A stretch of DNA of 64,000 nt from Cytophagales bacterium WSM2-2. GTDB lineage: Bacteria > Bacteroidota > Bacteroidia > Cytophagales > Cyclobacteriaceae. Numbering within the stretch: the stretch's first letter is position 1; each line of letters starts with the position of its first letter. The position numbers and the translations under genes were made by a program. This document shows positions 1 to 8,810 of this stretch, one piece after another. The notes beneath the pieces are model-generated. The model was not told where the DNA came from and searched no databases. It was given only the letters and a program-made list of their open reading frames with translations. Location: assembly GCA_015472025.1 (NCBI GenBank), contig BNHL01000001.1:310001-374000 (forward strand). Direction: 5' to 3'.

Positions 1-1
1 G

Positions 2-484
2 ATCCAGAAAAGAAAACAGTTAATCACGTATTGGCCACATTCGCTGTGGATCGTTTTTATCCTTTTCCTCCACATTCAGGAATGGTGGGTGATGTACGAC
101 CTCAGGACCTACATGCCCTGGCGACTACCGGTTTTTATTTTCATCATGTTGTACCCGGTCAACCTGTTCATCATGGCAAAACTTTTGTTTCCAGACACGC
201 TCAAAGGAAAAATTATTGACCTGAAGAAATTCTACTTCGAGAATTACAGTGTGCTCTTTACATCTCTTGTTTTTGCAGCGATTCTGTCACTGATTCACAA
301 TCTGTTTATACTTCAGCTAAAACTCGCTGACCAGGCTTTACAGGTGCTTTTGATTGTTGCGTTCAGCATTATTACGCTGAAAAAATACTCCAATGAATGG
401 ATTCATAAGGCTATTTCGCTAACCATAATTGTAGTTATGTGTGCCGCTATTGTCGTGGAGTGGGACATCTGGCTCATTAACTAA
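2..484 (+). CDS. Multi-pass membrane protein, 3' part (start lies before the window)
   Basis: The frame is open from base 2 with no stop until 484, so the gene begins upstream of the window. The visible 160 residues hold about five hydrophobic segments (for example LWIVFILFLH, FIFIMLYPVNLF, LFTSLVFAAILSLI, VLLIVAFSIITL, LTIIVVMCAAIVV) with short polar loops, so it is an inner-membrane protein. I do not recognise a family and no catalytic motif is visible. It ends 73 bp before the acyltransferase-like gene on the same strand. Confidence 0.7.
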   Translation: MQKRKQLITYWPHSLWIVFILFLHIQEWWVMYDLRTYMPWRLPVFIFIMLYPVNLFIMAKLLFPDTLKGKIIDLKKFYFENYSVLFTSLVFAAILSLIHNLFILQLKLADQALQVLLIVAFSIITLKKYSNEWIHKAISLTIIVVMCAAIVVEWDIWLIN

Positions 485-557
485 GTTGAGTTGCCATGTA
501 CTAAAAGCGTGTTGCTGTTCACACAGCCAATAAGTACATTGTGAGAAAACCTTACCA

Positions 558-1673
558 TTGAAAACCGAACGCATCCTTTCACTTGACGTCTTTCGCGGCA
601 TTACAGTCGCCTCCATGATATTGGTAAATAACCCAGGCAATTGGGGCAACGTCTACCCTCCTCTTTTGCACGCACATTGGAACGGCTGCACTCCTACCGA
701 CCTGATTTTTCCTTTCTTCCTTTTCATAGTTGGCATGTCCATTCATTTTGCATACCAGCCAAAGCTTGATGAAGGGTTGACGAAGAAAACTTTTCTGAAA
801 ATTGCCAAGCGAATGTTGATCATCTTCGGATTGGGAATTTTTCTGGCCTGGTTCCCGGTCTTTTCATTAGAGCGTCTTTCGCATTTGCGAATACCGGGTG
901 TGTTGCAACGTATAAGCCTTGTATTTTTCTTTTGCTCGATCATTTATCTCAAAACCAATTGGCTCGGGCAGATCCGGATTGCAGCGATTCTCCTTGTCTC
1001 TTATTTTTTGTTGATGACGATCATTCCTGTGCCGGGCTATGGTGTGTCCAGCCTCGAGGCCGAAACGAACCTTGGTGCATGGCTTGACCGCCTGCTGTTG
1101 GAAGGACATTTGTGGTCGCAAAGTAAGACGTGGGATCCGGAAGGTTTGTTAAGTACAATTCCTGCTATTGCAACTGGTTTGCTAGGAATACTGGCCGGTC
1201 AGTTATTTTCTAAAATTGAAAAACCTGAACTCCGTACAACCTGGTTGTTTTTTACAGGTTGTGTATTAATTGTAACGGGTATGGGCTGGGGGCTATTTTT
1301 TCCAATCAATAAATCCTTGTGGACGAGCAGCTACGTGCTTTATACTGCCGGCATTGCCATGCAGTTTTTTGCGTTTTGTTATTGGGTCATTGATGTGCAA
1401 GGATGGAAAAAATGGGCTACTCCGTTTGTTTATTATGGCGTCAATGCCATTTTCGTTTTTGTTGCTTCAGGAATGCTTGCAAAAATGCTGACGCGGACCA
1501 AAATCGGTGAAGGTGAAAACCAAACTTCGCTTTGGGGCTACATTTATAAAAATGTGTATGCTTCCTGGTTGCCACCCAAAGACGCATCGCTGGCCTTCGC
1601 AATCTCATTGATCTTGCTTTTTCTGCTGATCCTTTGGCAGATGTACAAGAGAAAGATCTTCATCAAAGTTTAG
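558..1673 (+). CDS. HGSNAT/DUF5009-type membrane acyltransferase
   Basis: 371-residue polytopic membrane protein. The N-terminal LSLDVFRG followed by a hydrophobic segment, the PTDLIFPFFLF segment and about ten membrane spans match the family related to heparan-alpha-glucosaminide N-acetyltransferase (COG4299), which moves acetyl groups from cytoplasmic acetyl-CoA to extracytoplasmic sugars. The family role is established; the substrate here is unknown. The start is TTG (558), the only start that keeps the conserved N-terminus. The length is normal for the family. The next gene is 232 bp away. Confidence 0.8.
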   Translation: MKTERILSLDVFRGITVASMILVNNPGNWGNVYPPLLHAHWNGCTPTDLIFPFFLFIVGMSIHFAYQPKLDEGLTKKTFLKIAKRMLIIFGLGIFLAWFPVFSLERLSHLRIPGVLQRISLVFFFCSIIYLKTNWLGQIRIAAILLVSYFLLMTIIPVPGYGVSSLEAETNLGAWLDRLLLEGHLWSQSKTWDPEGLLSTIPAIATGLLGILAGQLFSKIEKPELRTTWLFFTGCVLIVTGMGWGLFFPINKSLWTSSYVLYTAGIAMQFFAFCYWVIDVQGWKKWATPFVYYGVNAIFVFVASGMLAKMLTRTKIGEGENQTSLWGYIYKNVYASWLPPKDASLAFAISLILLFLLILWQMYKRKIFIKV

Positions 1674-1873
1674 TGCTGGCGCGGCCAGCGATAGCAGTGG
1701 AAAGCCTGCCTGTGCAATGGCTTCGGAAAGCAGGTCCGAAGCGCTGGTGCTTTTGGTGTGGGCCGGACTTGAAACGGATAGCGCGGTTGGCTGCGTCTCG
1801 CGTCAAGGCCGTCAAATTTCAATAAAACGGGCTTTTTAAAGATTATTACCCCTCTCGGTGCAACCCCATCGTA

Positions 1874-1881
1874 TAACTTTG
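1874..1881 (+). promoter_or_regulatory. Bacteroidota -7 box (TAACTTTG) before the ECF sigma gene
   Basis: TAACTTTG matches the Bacteroidota -7 consensus TAnnTTTG and lies 25 bp before the ATG at 1906. No good TTG -33 box is present at the expected spacing. The rest of 1674-1905 shows no gene. Confidence 0.45.
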
Positions 1882-1905
1882 CATCTCCGTTGATGTATAG
1901 TCTCA

Positions 1906-2475
1906 ATGGGGTTCACAATTTACCGCGCGAAAGAAACAGAATTGATTGAGGGCTGTCTGAAACAAGACCGCCAGGCTCAGCAAGCGCTTTACCAGCGATA
2001 TGCCGGTAAGATGTATGCCCTTTGTTGTCGCTATGTGAAAGACCGGATGGAGGCGGAGGATGTGCTGGTGATGGCGTTCACAAAAATATTTGAGCGCATA
2101 GGCCAGTTCAAAAGTGAAGGAAGTTTTGAGGGATGGATCAGGAGGGTGGTTGTGAACGAATCGCTCACCTACCTGCGCAAGAACAAAAACATGTACCTCG
2201 AAACCGATATTGAAGAAGCGGCTTTCGAACCTGACTACCAGCGTCTGGAAAATGACCTCGAAGCCGGTGACCTCCTGAAAATGATCGAGGCCTTGCCCGT
2301 CGGCTACCGCACTGTATTTAACATGTATGTGATTGATGGATACAATCACCAGGAAATTGCTGCCCAACTTGGGATCAGTGAAAACACATCCAAGTCGCAA
2401 CTGAGCCGTGCTCGTACGTTATTACAAAAAAGATTAACAGAAATTGAAAATGAAACCGTCAGAAAAACCAATTGA
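1906..2475 (+). CDS. RNA polymerase sigma factor, ECF subfamily
   Basis: 189 residues. Region 2 occupies roughly residues 25-90 (LYQRYAGKMYALC, EAEDVLVMAFTKIF, FEGWIRRVVVNESLTYLR). Region 4 is at about 125-180 with the helix-turn-helix YNHQEIAAQLGISENTSKSQLSRAR. This is the usual ECF layout with no extra domain. The next gene starts inside its 3' end (2450), so the two are translationally coupled. That gene encodes a membrane protein that probably sequesters it. The membrane signal to which it responds is not evident. Confidence 0.92.
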   Translation: MGFTIYRAKETELIEGCLKQDRQAQQALYQRYAGKMYALCCRYVKDRMEAEDVLVMAFTKIFERIGQFKSEGSFEGWIRRVVVNESLTYLRKNKNMYLETDIEEAAFEPDYQRLENDLEAGDLLKMIEALPVGYRTVFNMYVIDGYNHQEIAAQLGISENTSKSQLSRARTLLQKRLTEIENETVRKTN

Positions 2476-3172
2476 CCAGCTTGACCAACTCTTTAAAGGA
2501 AAGCTGGAAGATCACACGATCTCTCCATCTGAAGATGCATGGGTGAAAGTGGAAGCGGGACTTTCAAAAAAAAATAACGTGGTGCTGTGGCGCTGGGCTG
2601 CTGCTATTTTGCTGACGGGAGCGCTGATCACCATCATTTATCAATCACAGAAAAACGAGAACACTGCTCCTGCGCTGACTAAGAAGTCGATCGAAAAAGA
2701 AAAGCCGGGTGTCGCGCCAGAACCAAAGAAAATTGAAAGCACTCCTGCCATTGCTCAGACTCCACGAAAAATACAATCCATAGAAAAACGAGTTGAACAA
2801 AATTCATTCGTGAGTGTGAACAAAGAAATCCAAAAAACAGAAACCGTAGCAGTGGTAGAAGATCAAAATAAAAAATTGATTCAGGAAAATTCTAATCCTA
2901 TTCAGGAGAAGGTAGAAGAAAAGATCAAAGGTGACGCAACTGTAAAACGAGAAGTCGCATCTAAGAGACAGAAGCCGATCAAACTGGAATTCACGCTTGA
3001 AGATCTTTCAGAAGAAAAGGTGGCCGCCACTGAAGAGAAATCGGGATTGAAGAAAGTATTGCAATTGGCGAGAGAGATAAAGCAAGGTGAGGGGCCGATG
3101 AATGACCTGAGAGAAAAGAAAAACGAGCTCTTTGCCAGAAACCTTATCAATGGAAAAATAAAGAATCAATAA
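2450..3172 (+). CDS. Anti-sigma-like single-span membrane protein
   Basis: About 240 residues from the ATG at 2450 (a TTG at 2444 is also possible). The N-terminal cytoplasmic stretch of about 45 residues (DQLFKGKLEDHTISPSEDAW) is typical of Bacteroidota proteins that follow ECF sigma factors. One membrane span follows (VVLWRWAAAILLTGALITII). The remainder is a Lys/Glu-rich extracytoplasmic region that looks disordered or coiled. No zinc-binding HxxxCxxC anti-sigma motif is visible. The anti-sigma role is inferred from position and topology. Confidence 0.6.
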   Translation: MKPSEKPIDQLDQLFKGKLEDHTISPSEDAWVKVEAGLSKKNNVVLWRWAAAILLTGALITIIYQSQKNENTAPALTKKSIEKEKPGVAPEPKKIESTPAIAQTPRKIQSIEKRVEQNSFVSVNKEIQKTETVAVVEDQNKKLIQENSNPIQEKVEEKIKGDATVKREVASKRQKPIKLEFTLEDLSEEKVAATEEKSGLKKVLQLAREIKQGEGPMNDLREKKNELFARNLINGKIKNQ

Positions 3173-3193
3173 CGCGATTAAGAAGCATTACAC

Positions 3194-4183
3194 ATGAAAA
3201 CGAAACTAATTTACTTGCTGACTTTCATCACCTCCTCCCTGCTCGCAAACCAGGTAGACACGGTGACGATCAAAGTAGGTGAGGGAAGCAAAGTGATTTT
3301 TGCCATCAAGGACAAGAAAGACCTGGAGACGATGAAGAAATACAATTTTCAAAAACTGATGGACGATATGATCTATAAGCTTGAAATGCGCGACTCCACT
3401 CAACTGAAAAAACTTTCTTCTGATTTTTTGAAAAAGGATACCACCAAAGAAGAAGTTATTACCCGGCGGGAAGAACCAGAGCCTCAAAATGAACGGTATA
3501 ACAGTATAACGGTAACCAAGAGGTATTATGGCCGCAGAACTCGCAACACTTTTAACATAGACATTGGCACGAATAACTATCTGAATAACGGGAATTTTCC
3601 AAGCCAGGATAACAGCCAGTATGCAGTTCGCCCCTGGGGTTCATGGTACGTGGGGTTAAACTCGATCTATCGCACACGTATGGCTAATCATTTCTTCCTG
3701 GAATGGGGCTATGGCGTGAGCTGGTATAATTTCAAGTTTCAGGATCCGTTGACGCAAATGGTGAAAGACAATACAGGGGTTTCTTTTGCCCAGGATACAC
3801 GCGGCTATAGCTACACGAAAAGTAAACTCACTGCTGCCTTCCTCAATATTTCGGTAGTGCCCGTATTCGATTTCGGTGGCAACAAATGGAAGCCGAGTTT
3901 CTTTGACGGACATCGCTCCTCCGGCTTCAGACTGGGTGCTGGTCCTTATGTGGGCTACCTTATCGACAGCTATACGAAGCAAGTCTATTCCGTAAACAAT
4001 GAGACCAAAAAAGAAAGGCACCACGATAATTATTACCTGAATAATCTCCGCTACGGTGTTCGCGTTCAGGTAGGATTTAATGATGTAGACTTTTTCTTCA
4101 ACTATGATCTCAATCCATTATTTGCTACAAACAAAGCCTCGAACCCTAATCTCAATGCGTTCACATTTGGTGTAACGTTCTAG
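3194..4183 (+). CDS. Secreted outer-membrane beta-barrel-like protein
   Basis: 329 residues with an N-terminal signal peptide (KLIYLLTFITSSLLA). Residues 20-105 are charged and helical. The rest is rich in alternating aromatic/polar strands (WYVGLNSIYRT, FRLGAGPYVGYL, YGVRVQVGFNDVDFFFNYD) and ends in a terminal Phe (FTFGVTF), as outer-membrane barrels do. It lies 21 bp downstream of the anti-sigma-like gene, so it is probably in the same operon and may be the envelope-side partner. The exact function is unknown. Confidence 0.65.
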   Translation: MKTKLIYLLTFITSSLLANQVDTVTIKVGEGSKVIFAIKDKKDLETMKKYNFQKLMDDMIYKLEMRDSTQLKKLSSDFLKKDTTKEEVITRREEPEPQNERYNSITVTKRYYGRRTRNTFNIDIGTNNYLNNGNFPSQDNSQYAVRPWGSWYVGLNSIYRTRMANHFFLEWGYGVSWYNFKFQDPLTQMVKDNTGVSFAQDTRGYSYTKSKLTAAFLNISVVPVFDFGGNKWKPSFFDGHRSSGFRLGAGPYVGYLIDSYTKQVYSVNNETKKERHHDNYYLNNLRYGVRVQVGFNDVDFFFNYDLNPLFATNKASNPNLNAFTFGVTF

Positions 4184-4206
4184 GCAAAGTCCGATGTACA
4201 AACACC

Positions 4207-4260
4207 CGATACTGGATTCTAGATTGGATATTGTAAGAAGATATCCGGAATCCAGTATCG
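4207..4260. terminator. Long inverted repeat between convergent genes
   Basis: A perfect 13-bp inverted repeat (4207-4219 and 4248-4260, CGATACTGGATTC and its complement) encloses a second one (GGATAT/ATATCC). It sits between the ends of two converging genes. It probably acts as a bidirectional terminator, although there is no strong T-run. Confidence 0.55.
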
Positions 4261-4265
4261 ATTGT

Positions 4266-4763
4266 TTACATCTTAAAAGCTTCTCCTTTTGACATCACCA
4301 TTTCACGTTCGTCTCCTTTCAGGTTCAAATCGTTGCAAGCTCTTCTTGGAGAAGGCCACTGCACCCAACTCCAGACAATCACTACCCCAAAATAAATGCT
4401 AAACCACTCGTGAGCTGTGAGAAAAAAACCTCCAGCTAATACAAACGAAGCCCACACGAGAGAATTTATTTTTCGCTTGGCTACCGGGTAAAACAGTTCC
4501 AGTTTTCTACCAAGACCAACTTCTTCACCAATTATTTTACATTCGCTTCGTAAGCCCAAATGAACAATCGTTAGTGAAATTAAAACCGCGATTGGAACAA
4601 ACGTAAGCAGAATAACAACCCACAATTCGCTCCGAACAATCGTTGGCAGAATACCCGAGAGAAGCAGATAGTAGATGGAAAGAAACGCAACAATCGGCAG
4701 CAACATCAGGATAAGGCTGCGGTTGGATAGCTTGTAAAAGTACTCTTTGAGCGTGAAATTCAT
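4266..4763 (-). CDS. Four-span membrane protein divergent from a TetR gene
   Basis: 165 residues from the ATG at 4763 (MNFTLKEYFYK). Upstream in-frame codons would run through the shared promoter, so that start is preferred. Hydrophobic segments: LILMLLPIVAFLSIYYLLL, LWVVILLTFVPIAVLISL, then two close spans near residues 110-145. The family is not recognised. Divergent pairing with the TetR gene, 46 bp apart, suggests the regulator controls it. Confidence 0.6.
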   Translation of the reverse strand: MNFTLKEYFYKLSNRSLILMLLPIVAFLSIYYLLLSGILPTIVRSELWVVILLTFVPIAVLISLTIVHLGLRSECKIIGEEVGLGRKLELFYPVAKRKINSLVWASFVLAGGFFLTAHEWFSIYFGVVIVWSWVQWPSPRRACNDLNLKGDEREMVMSKGEAFKM

Positions 4764-4772
4764 AACAGATGT

Positions 4773-4802
4773 AGCTTCAAAGCTAATTATAAAATATCTT
4801 TG
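4773..4802. promoter_or_regulatory. Divergent promoter with a candidate TetR operator
   Basis: TATCTTTG (4795-4802) is a TAnnTTTG -7 box for the TetR gene. TAGCTTTG read on the minus strand (4778-4785) is a -7 box for the leftward gene. The interrupted palindrome AGCTT-CA-AAGCT (4773-4784) overlaps the leftward box, a position suited to a repressor. The operator role is inferred. Confidence 0.45.
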
Positions 4803-4809
4803 CTTTATT

Positions 4810-5403
4810 ATGATTAGTGCTACAGATAATTTATCGCGCAAAGAACAGGTGATCCGCAGTGCTGCTGAACTGTTTCGCGAAAAAGGTTATGCTGCCGCCA
4901 GTATGCGCGACCTGGCGCAAAAGCTGGGTATTGAAGCAGCGAGCTTGTACTCACACATCAAATCCAAAGAAGAGATTTTACAGAATCTCTGCTTCGACAT
5001 GGCTACAGAGTTTCGTAAGTCACTCGATGAAGTCGAGAAGCAAAAAATCTCCGCCAGTGAGAAATTAAAAAATGGAATCATCGGTCACGTACAGGTGATG
5101 GCCAAAGACCTTACCGCGTCCGCTGTTTTCATGAACGAGCATCGCCACCTGAGTCAACCGCACCTGCGTGACTTCCTGCTGCTTCGTATTAATTATATCA
5201 ACCGCTTCAAGGAGATCATTGAAGAGGGTATGAGCAAAGGTGAGTTCAAGAGCAACATCGACAAAAAACTTGCCGTGATGACGTTGTTCTCTTCACTCAA
5301 CTGGATGCCGCAGTGGTATGATCCCAACAGCAACATCGATTCACAGTCACTCGGTCAGCAATTGGCTGAAATGCTGGTTAATGGTTTGAAAAAACCTGCC
5401 TGA
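4810..5403 (+). CDS. TetR/AcrR-family transcriptional regulator
   Basis: 197 residues from the ATG at 4810. The N-terminal TetR helix-turn-helix is clear at about residues 10-55 (RSAAELFREKGYAAASM, LAQKLGIEAASLYSHIKSKEEIL). The C-terminal helical ligand domain is unspecific. It is divergent from a small membrane protein and overlaps a palindrome in the shared promoter, so autoregulation and control of that gene are likely. The ligand is unknown. Confidence 0.88.
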   Translation: MISATDNLSRKEQVIRSAAELFREKGYAAASMRDLAQKLGIEAASLYSHIKSKEEILQNLCFDMATEFRKSLDEVEKQKISASEKLKNGIIGHVQVMAKDLTASAVFMNEHRHLSQPHLRDFLLLRINYINRFKEIIEEGMSKGEFKSNIDKKLAVMTLFSSLNWMPQWYDPNSNIDSQSLGQQLAEMLVNGLKKPA

Positions 5404-5637
5404 TTTTCAATCCAGGTTTACACCTGTCATCCGAACAGTTCCGTCACGTGATGTTTTTCTGAAAAACTTTCAGTTACGGCTCCTTTTTTTAAGAATAAAC
5501 TTTTCTTTTTCTGTAAAAGCAGAAATAAACTTTGGTTTTTTTTCTTTCCGCGAAATAAAAGCGATCCCACAACTGATCTGGTATACATAATAAAAACTGA
5601 AACTGTTATGAAACCGTTGAAATGAAAAAATTTGATT

Positions 5638-6099
5638 ATGATTTCAACGATGATGTCTGCCGAAACAAAAGAGTTTGTTGTAAAAACAAAACTTGGTTTT
5701 GTATCCAGCGTGCTGCCGGACGGAAAACCTCATCTGTCACACAAAGGAACACTTACCGTTTACGATGATCAGCATTTGATTTTTGCAGACATAGCCTCGT
5801 CTCAGACTATAAAGCAATATTCAGAAGTGGTCATCGAAGTTGTTGATTTCTTTTCACGAAAAGGATTCCGGTTTACCGGAAAGGCGCAAGTGATTCCTCA
5901 AGATGCAAACGCTACTGACTATGTTTCCTTTTACGAATCACAGGGATTGTCTGACATAAAAAACCGCGTTCATAATTTTGTCTTAGTCAGAATTGAGTCT
6001 GTACAAGAGACATTTTCACCTGTCAGCAGTTGGGGAACCAGAGAACCCGAAATGAAAGATCGTTGGAAGTCGCACTATAATAACCTTTGGAAATTTTAA
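5638..6099 (+). CDS. Pyridoxamine 5'-phosphate oxidase-like split-barrel flavoprotein
   Basis: About 153 residues. The start is chosen at the ATG at 5638; TTG 5632 and later ATGs are possible. The N-terminal half has the FMN-binding split-barrel pattern: FVVKTKLGFVSSVLPDGKP, a strand LIFADI, and KGFRFTGKAQV. No partner domain is present. Members bind FMN or F420-type cofactors, and the substrate cannot be inferred. It begins a tight cluster of small enzymes; the EamA gene starts 2 bp after its stop. Confidence 0.65.
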   Translation: MISTMMSAETKEFVVKTKLGFVSSVLPDGKPHLSHKGTLTVYDDQHLIFADIASSQTIKQYSEVVIEVVDFFSRKGFRFTGKAQVIPQDANATDYVSFYESQGLSDIKNRVHNFVLVRIESVQETFSPVSSWGTREPEMKDRWKSHYNNLWKF

Positions 6100-6101
6100 G
6101 T

Positions 6102-7022
6102 ATGGAAAACAATAAAAACCTGAAAGCCTTTCTCGCCCTCGGAGCCGTTTGTATTTTGTGGGGTACAACTTATCTCGCATTGCGCGTTGGCGTTACCCAA
6201 TTTCCTCCGTTCCTGTTTTCATTTTTACGTTTCGCCATTGCAGGTCCGCTGCTGATCGGAATTCTCCTGGTGCTAGGTAAAAAAATCCCTTCGAGACAAG
6301 TAATGATGAACCAGGCGCTGGGCGGATTGATGATGTGCACGCTGGGCGTGAGTGTAGTTGGATGGGCAGAAGTAAATGTTTCCAGTGGTGTAGCAGCAAT
6401 CATCTGTTCAATGATGCCCATCTGGACAGTGCTCATTAATCTCTTCGCCAACAAGGAAGAAAAACCGACACCGATGGTCATCATTGGATTGCTGGTGGGC
6501 CTTAGTGGAATCATCCTGATCTTCAGTGAGCATATCATCGAATTCTATAAACCTGAATATACCAACGGCATCATCGCTATCTTCCTGGCTAACCTGTGTT
6601 GGGCCATCGGTACTTATGCGATGAAGAAAAAAAATACGGGGACCGATCCGTTTATGAATGCTGGCCTGCAAATGTTTTTTGGAGCATTGTTCCTGGCGCC
6701 CATTAGTCTCGCATTCGATGATTACTCCACTGTACAATGGACGAATGAAACTGTCTTTGCACTTCTCTACCTGGCATTGGTTGGATCAGTAGCCGCTTTT
6801 GCTTGCTACTCCTACGCCTTGGGCAAGCTGCCGATGACCATCGTATCACTCTACGCCTATATCAATCCGGTGATCGCTGTCATCCTGGGATGGGTAATCT
6901 TGAGTGAGAAACTAAATACTAAAATCTGGATGGCGATCGTAATTACGTTGCTCGGAGTTTACCTGGTTAATAAAGGCTATCAATTGAGAAAAGAATGGAG
7001 AGCGCAGTTGTCGAAATCGTAA
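6102..7022 (+). CDS. EamA/DMT-family transporter
   Basis: 306 residues from the ATG at 6102. Ten hydrophobic segments form two EamA repeats, each opening with the typical glycine/tryptophan signature (ILWGTTYLALRVG in repeat 1, LCWAIGTYAMKK in repeat 2) and closing with SLYAYINPVIAVILGW. The family exports metabolites or amino acids through the inner membrane. The substrate is unknown. The next gene starts inside its 3' end. Confidence 0.88.
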   Translation: MENNKNLKAFLALGAVCILWGTTYLALRVGVTQFPPFLFSFLRFAIAGPLLIGILLVLGKKIPSRQVMMNQALGGLMMCTLGVSVVGWAEVNVSSGVAAIICSMMPIWTVLINLFANKEEKPTPMVIIGLLVGLSGIILIFSEHIIEFYKPEYTNGIIAIFLANLCWAIGTYAMKKKNTGTDPFMNAGLQMFFGALFLAPISLAFDDYSTVQWTNETVFALLYLALVGSVAAFACYSYALGKLPMTIVSLYAYINPVIAVILGWVILSEKLNTKIWMAIVITLLGVYLVNKGYQLRKEWRAQLSKS

Positions 7023-7462
7023 GCTACGAGCCGGAGCACCAGCCCTGGTTTGAAAAACTGAACCGTGACTGGATTGAGAAATATTTCTGGATGGAACCGA
7101 TTGACGTTGACGTGTTGCAACATCCTGATGAACATATATTGAAAAAAGGCGGAACCATTTTCATGGGCAAGTATAACATGGAAATTGCGGGCACAGCAGC
7201 GGTAAAGTTTGTCGAACCGGGTGTTTTTGAATTCACCAAGATGGCAGTGGATGAAAAATTCCAGGGAAAGAAAATTGGCAAAGTGATAGCGCTGTATGCA
7301 ATTGAATGGTGCAAAAAGAAAGGGGCGAAGAAAATCATCTTATACAGCAACACCACTTTGAAGACAGCTATCGCTATGTACAGAAAACTGGGATTCAAAG
7401 AAATCCCACTAGATGGGCCTTACAAGCGGAGTGACATCAAAATGGAATTAAAATTAGAGTAA
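6995..7462 (+). CDS. GNAT-family N-acetyltransferase
   Basis: 155 residues. The acetyl-CoA-binding motif A is visible (KMAVDEKFQGKKIGKVI, an R/QxxGxG/K-type loop), followed by NTTLKTAIAMYRKLGFKEIP, the conserved motif B end. It overlaps the transporter gene by 28 bp and directly abuts the next gene, so it is co-transcribed. The acetylated substrate is unknown. Confidence 0.85.
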   Translation: MESAVVEIVSYEPEHQPWFEKLNRDWIEKYFWMEPIDVDVLQHPDEHILKKGGTIFMGKYNMEIAGTAAVKFVEPGVFEFTKMAVDEKFQGKKIGKVIALYAIEWCKKKGAKKIILYSNTTLKTAIAMYRKLGFKEIPLDGPYKRSDIKMELKLE

Positions 7463-7831
7463 ATGAAAAATAACAACATGTCAACTGAGTTCGCTAAAAG
7501 TTTTGCTGAAGATTGGGTTACTGCCTGGAATTCACATGATATCACTACTATTATGGAGCATTATGCCGATGAACTGGATTTCAACTCTCCTGTTATCCAG
7601 CAAATCCGGTTCAACGATGAGGGGCGAATTACAAATAAAAAGGATCTGCAAAGCTATTTTTCAAAAGCCCTGAACATCTATCCAGAGGTCGAATTCAAGC
7701 TCCATGACGTTTGTATTGGAACAGAGTCGCTGGTTCTTTACTACACCAGTATCAACAATAAGAAAGTAGCTGAGGTTATGTTTTTTAATGTTCACGGGAG
7801 GATTTCGAAAGTAATGGCTCACTACAATTAA
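7463..7831 (+). CDS. NTF2/SnoaL-like small protein
   Basis: 122 residues. WVTAWNSHDITTIMEHYADELDF near the N-terminus and the following alternating strands fit the NTF2-like (SnoaL) cone fold, which covers isomerases, ketosteroid-type enzymes and binding proteins. No catalytic pair can be assigned. It starts immediately after the stop of the GNAT gene. Confidence 0.65.
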   Translation: MKNNNMSTEFAKSFAEDWVTAWNSHDITTIMEHYADELDFNSPVIQQIRFNDEGRITNKKDLQSYFSKALNIYPEVEFKLHDVCIGTESLVLYYTSINNKKVAEVMFFNVHGRISKVMAHYN

Positions 7832-7841
7832 TGGATTATCG

Positions 7842-8342
7842 ATGGCACTTCCCTGGTTTGAACGAAATCTGAAATTTGGTCATCCCAAAGAGATGCTGCC
7901 ATTTTTCGTTGAGCGCCTGGAAGGCACAATTGTGAGGATCGAACAAAAAGTGAAAGGAGCAGATGAAAAAGTCCTTTCCAAAAAAACGGACGGCAAGTGG
8001 TCCATCAAAGAAAATATTGGTCACTTAGCAGAAGTAGACCAGGTAGCGCTCAAACGCATTGATGAAATGTTAAGCCGTGTTCCGGTAATGTCTCCTGCAG
8101 TGTTCGAGCCGCAGGATTACTCCGTCTGGCCCATTCAAAAAGTTCTTGATCTTTTCAGAAAAACACGCACAGCCAACGTCATAAGGTACAATTCGCTTAA
8201 GGAAGACGACCTTCTAAAATCATCATTACATCCGCGATTGAAATTACATATGACTCCGGTGGATCTCGCCTGGTTTGATGCAGAGCATGATGATCATCAC
8301 CTGGTTAAGATTAATGAAATCCTTAAATCAAATCCCCAATGA
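7842..8342 (+). CDS. DinB-like four-helix metal-binding protein
   Basis: 166 residues. The pattern WSIKENIGHLAEVD plus the late HDDHH is the histidine arrangement of the DinB/YfiT superfamily, whose members bind a divalent metal and include bacillithiol and mycothiol transferases. The C-terminus overlaps the OsmC gene by 4 bp (ATGA). The context, among peroxide- and thiol-related genes, fits a thiol-transfer role, but that is inferred. Confidence 0.75.
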   Translation: MALPWFERNLKFGHPKEMLPFFVERLEGTIVRIEQKVKGADEKVLSKKTDGKWSIKENIGHLAEVDQVALKRIDEMLSRVPVMSPAVFEPQDYSVWPIQKVLDLFRKTRTANVIRYNSLKEDDLLKSSLHPRLKLHMTPVDLAWFDAEHDDHHLVKINEILKSNPQ

Positions 8343-8806
8343 GCAGAGAACATCATTATTCCCTTTCTATGGAGTGGACCGGAAATCTTGGAACCGGTAC
8401 TTCTGACTACAAAGCATATTCCAGAAATCATGTTATCCGTGCTGCAGGTAAAACCGATTTGCTCACATCATCGGATCCTTCTTTTCGTGGAGACAAGACA
8501 CGCTACAACCCGGAGGAATTACTGGTCGCAGCCTTATCCTCATGTCACATGCTTTCTTACCTGCATGAATGTGCCGTAAATGGCGTAGTGGTACTCGAAT
8601 ATAAAGACAATGCTACCGGCACCATGGTACAAACTCCCGATGGCGGTGGTCACCTGACTGAAGTCACTCTGCATCCCGAAGTGAAAGTGAAAGATCAATC
8701 CATGAATGAAACGGCAATGCGTCTTCATGGGCCTGCTTCGAAAAATTGTTTCATCGCCAGTTCGGTCAATTTTCCGGTTCATCATAAAGTAACAATAGTC
8801 AACTAG
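8339..8806 (+). CDS. OsmC/Ohr-family peroxiredoxin
   Basis: 155 residues. Two conserved cysteine sites are visible: LSSCHMLSYL near residue 65 and ASKNCFIASSVN near residue 137. These are the catalytic pair of OsmC/Ohr proteins, which reduce organic hydroperoxides. The start YSLSMEWTGN matches the YhfA/OsmC-like subgroup. It is translationally coupled to the DinB-like gene upstream. Confidence 0.85.
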   Translation: MSREHHYSLSMEWTGNLGTGTSDYKAYSRNHVIRAAGKTDLLTSSDPSFRGDKTRYNPEELLVAALSSCHMLSYLHECAVNGVVVLEYKDNATGTMVQTPDGGGHLTEVTLHPEVKVKDQSMNETAMRLHGPASKNCFIASSVNFPVHHKVTIVN

Positions 8807-8810
8807 GCGT

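Noticed and set aside
31..219. 62-residue open frame at the window start
   Set aside because: It overlaps the real membrane-protein frame, which is open from base 2 and has consistent membrane spans.
1634..1825. 63-residue open frame after the acyltransferase gene
   Set aside because: Overlaps the end of the real gene, with atypical basic composition and no neighbour support.
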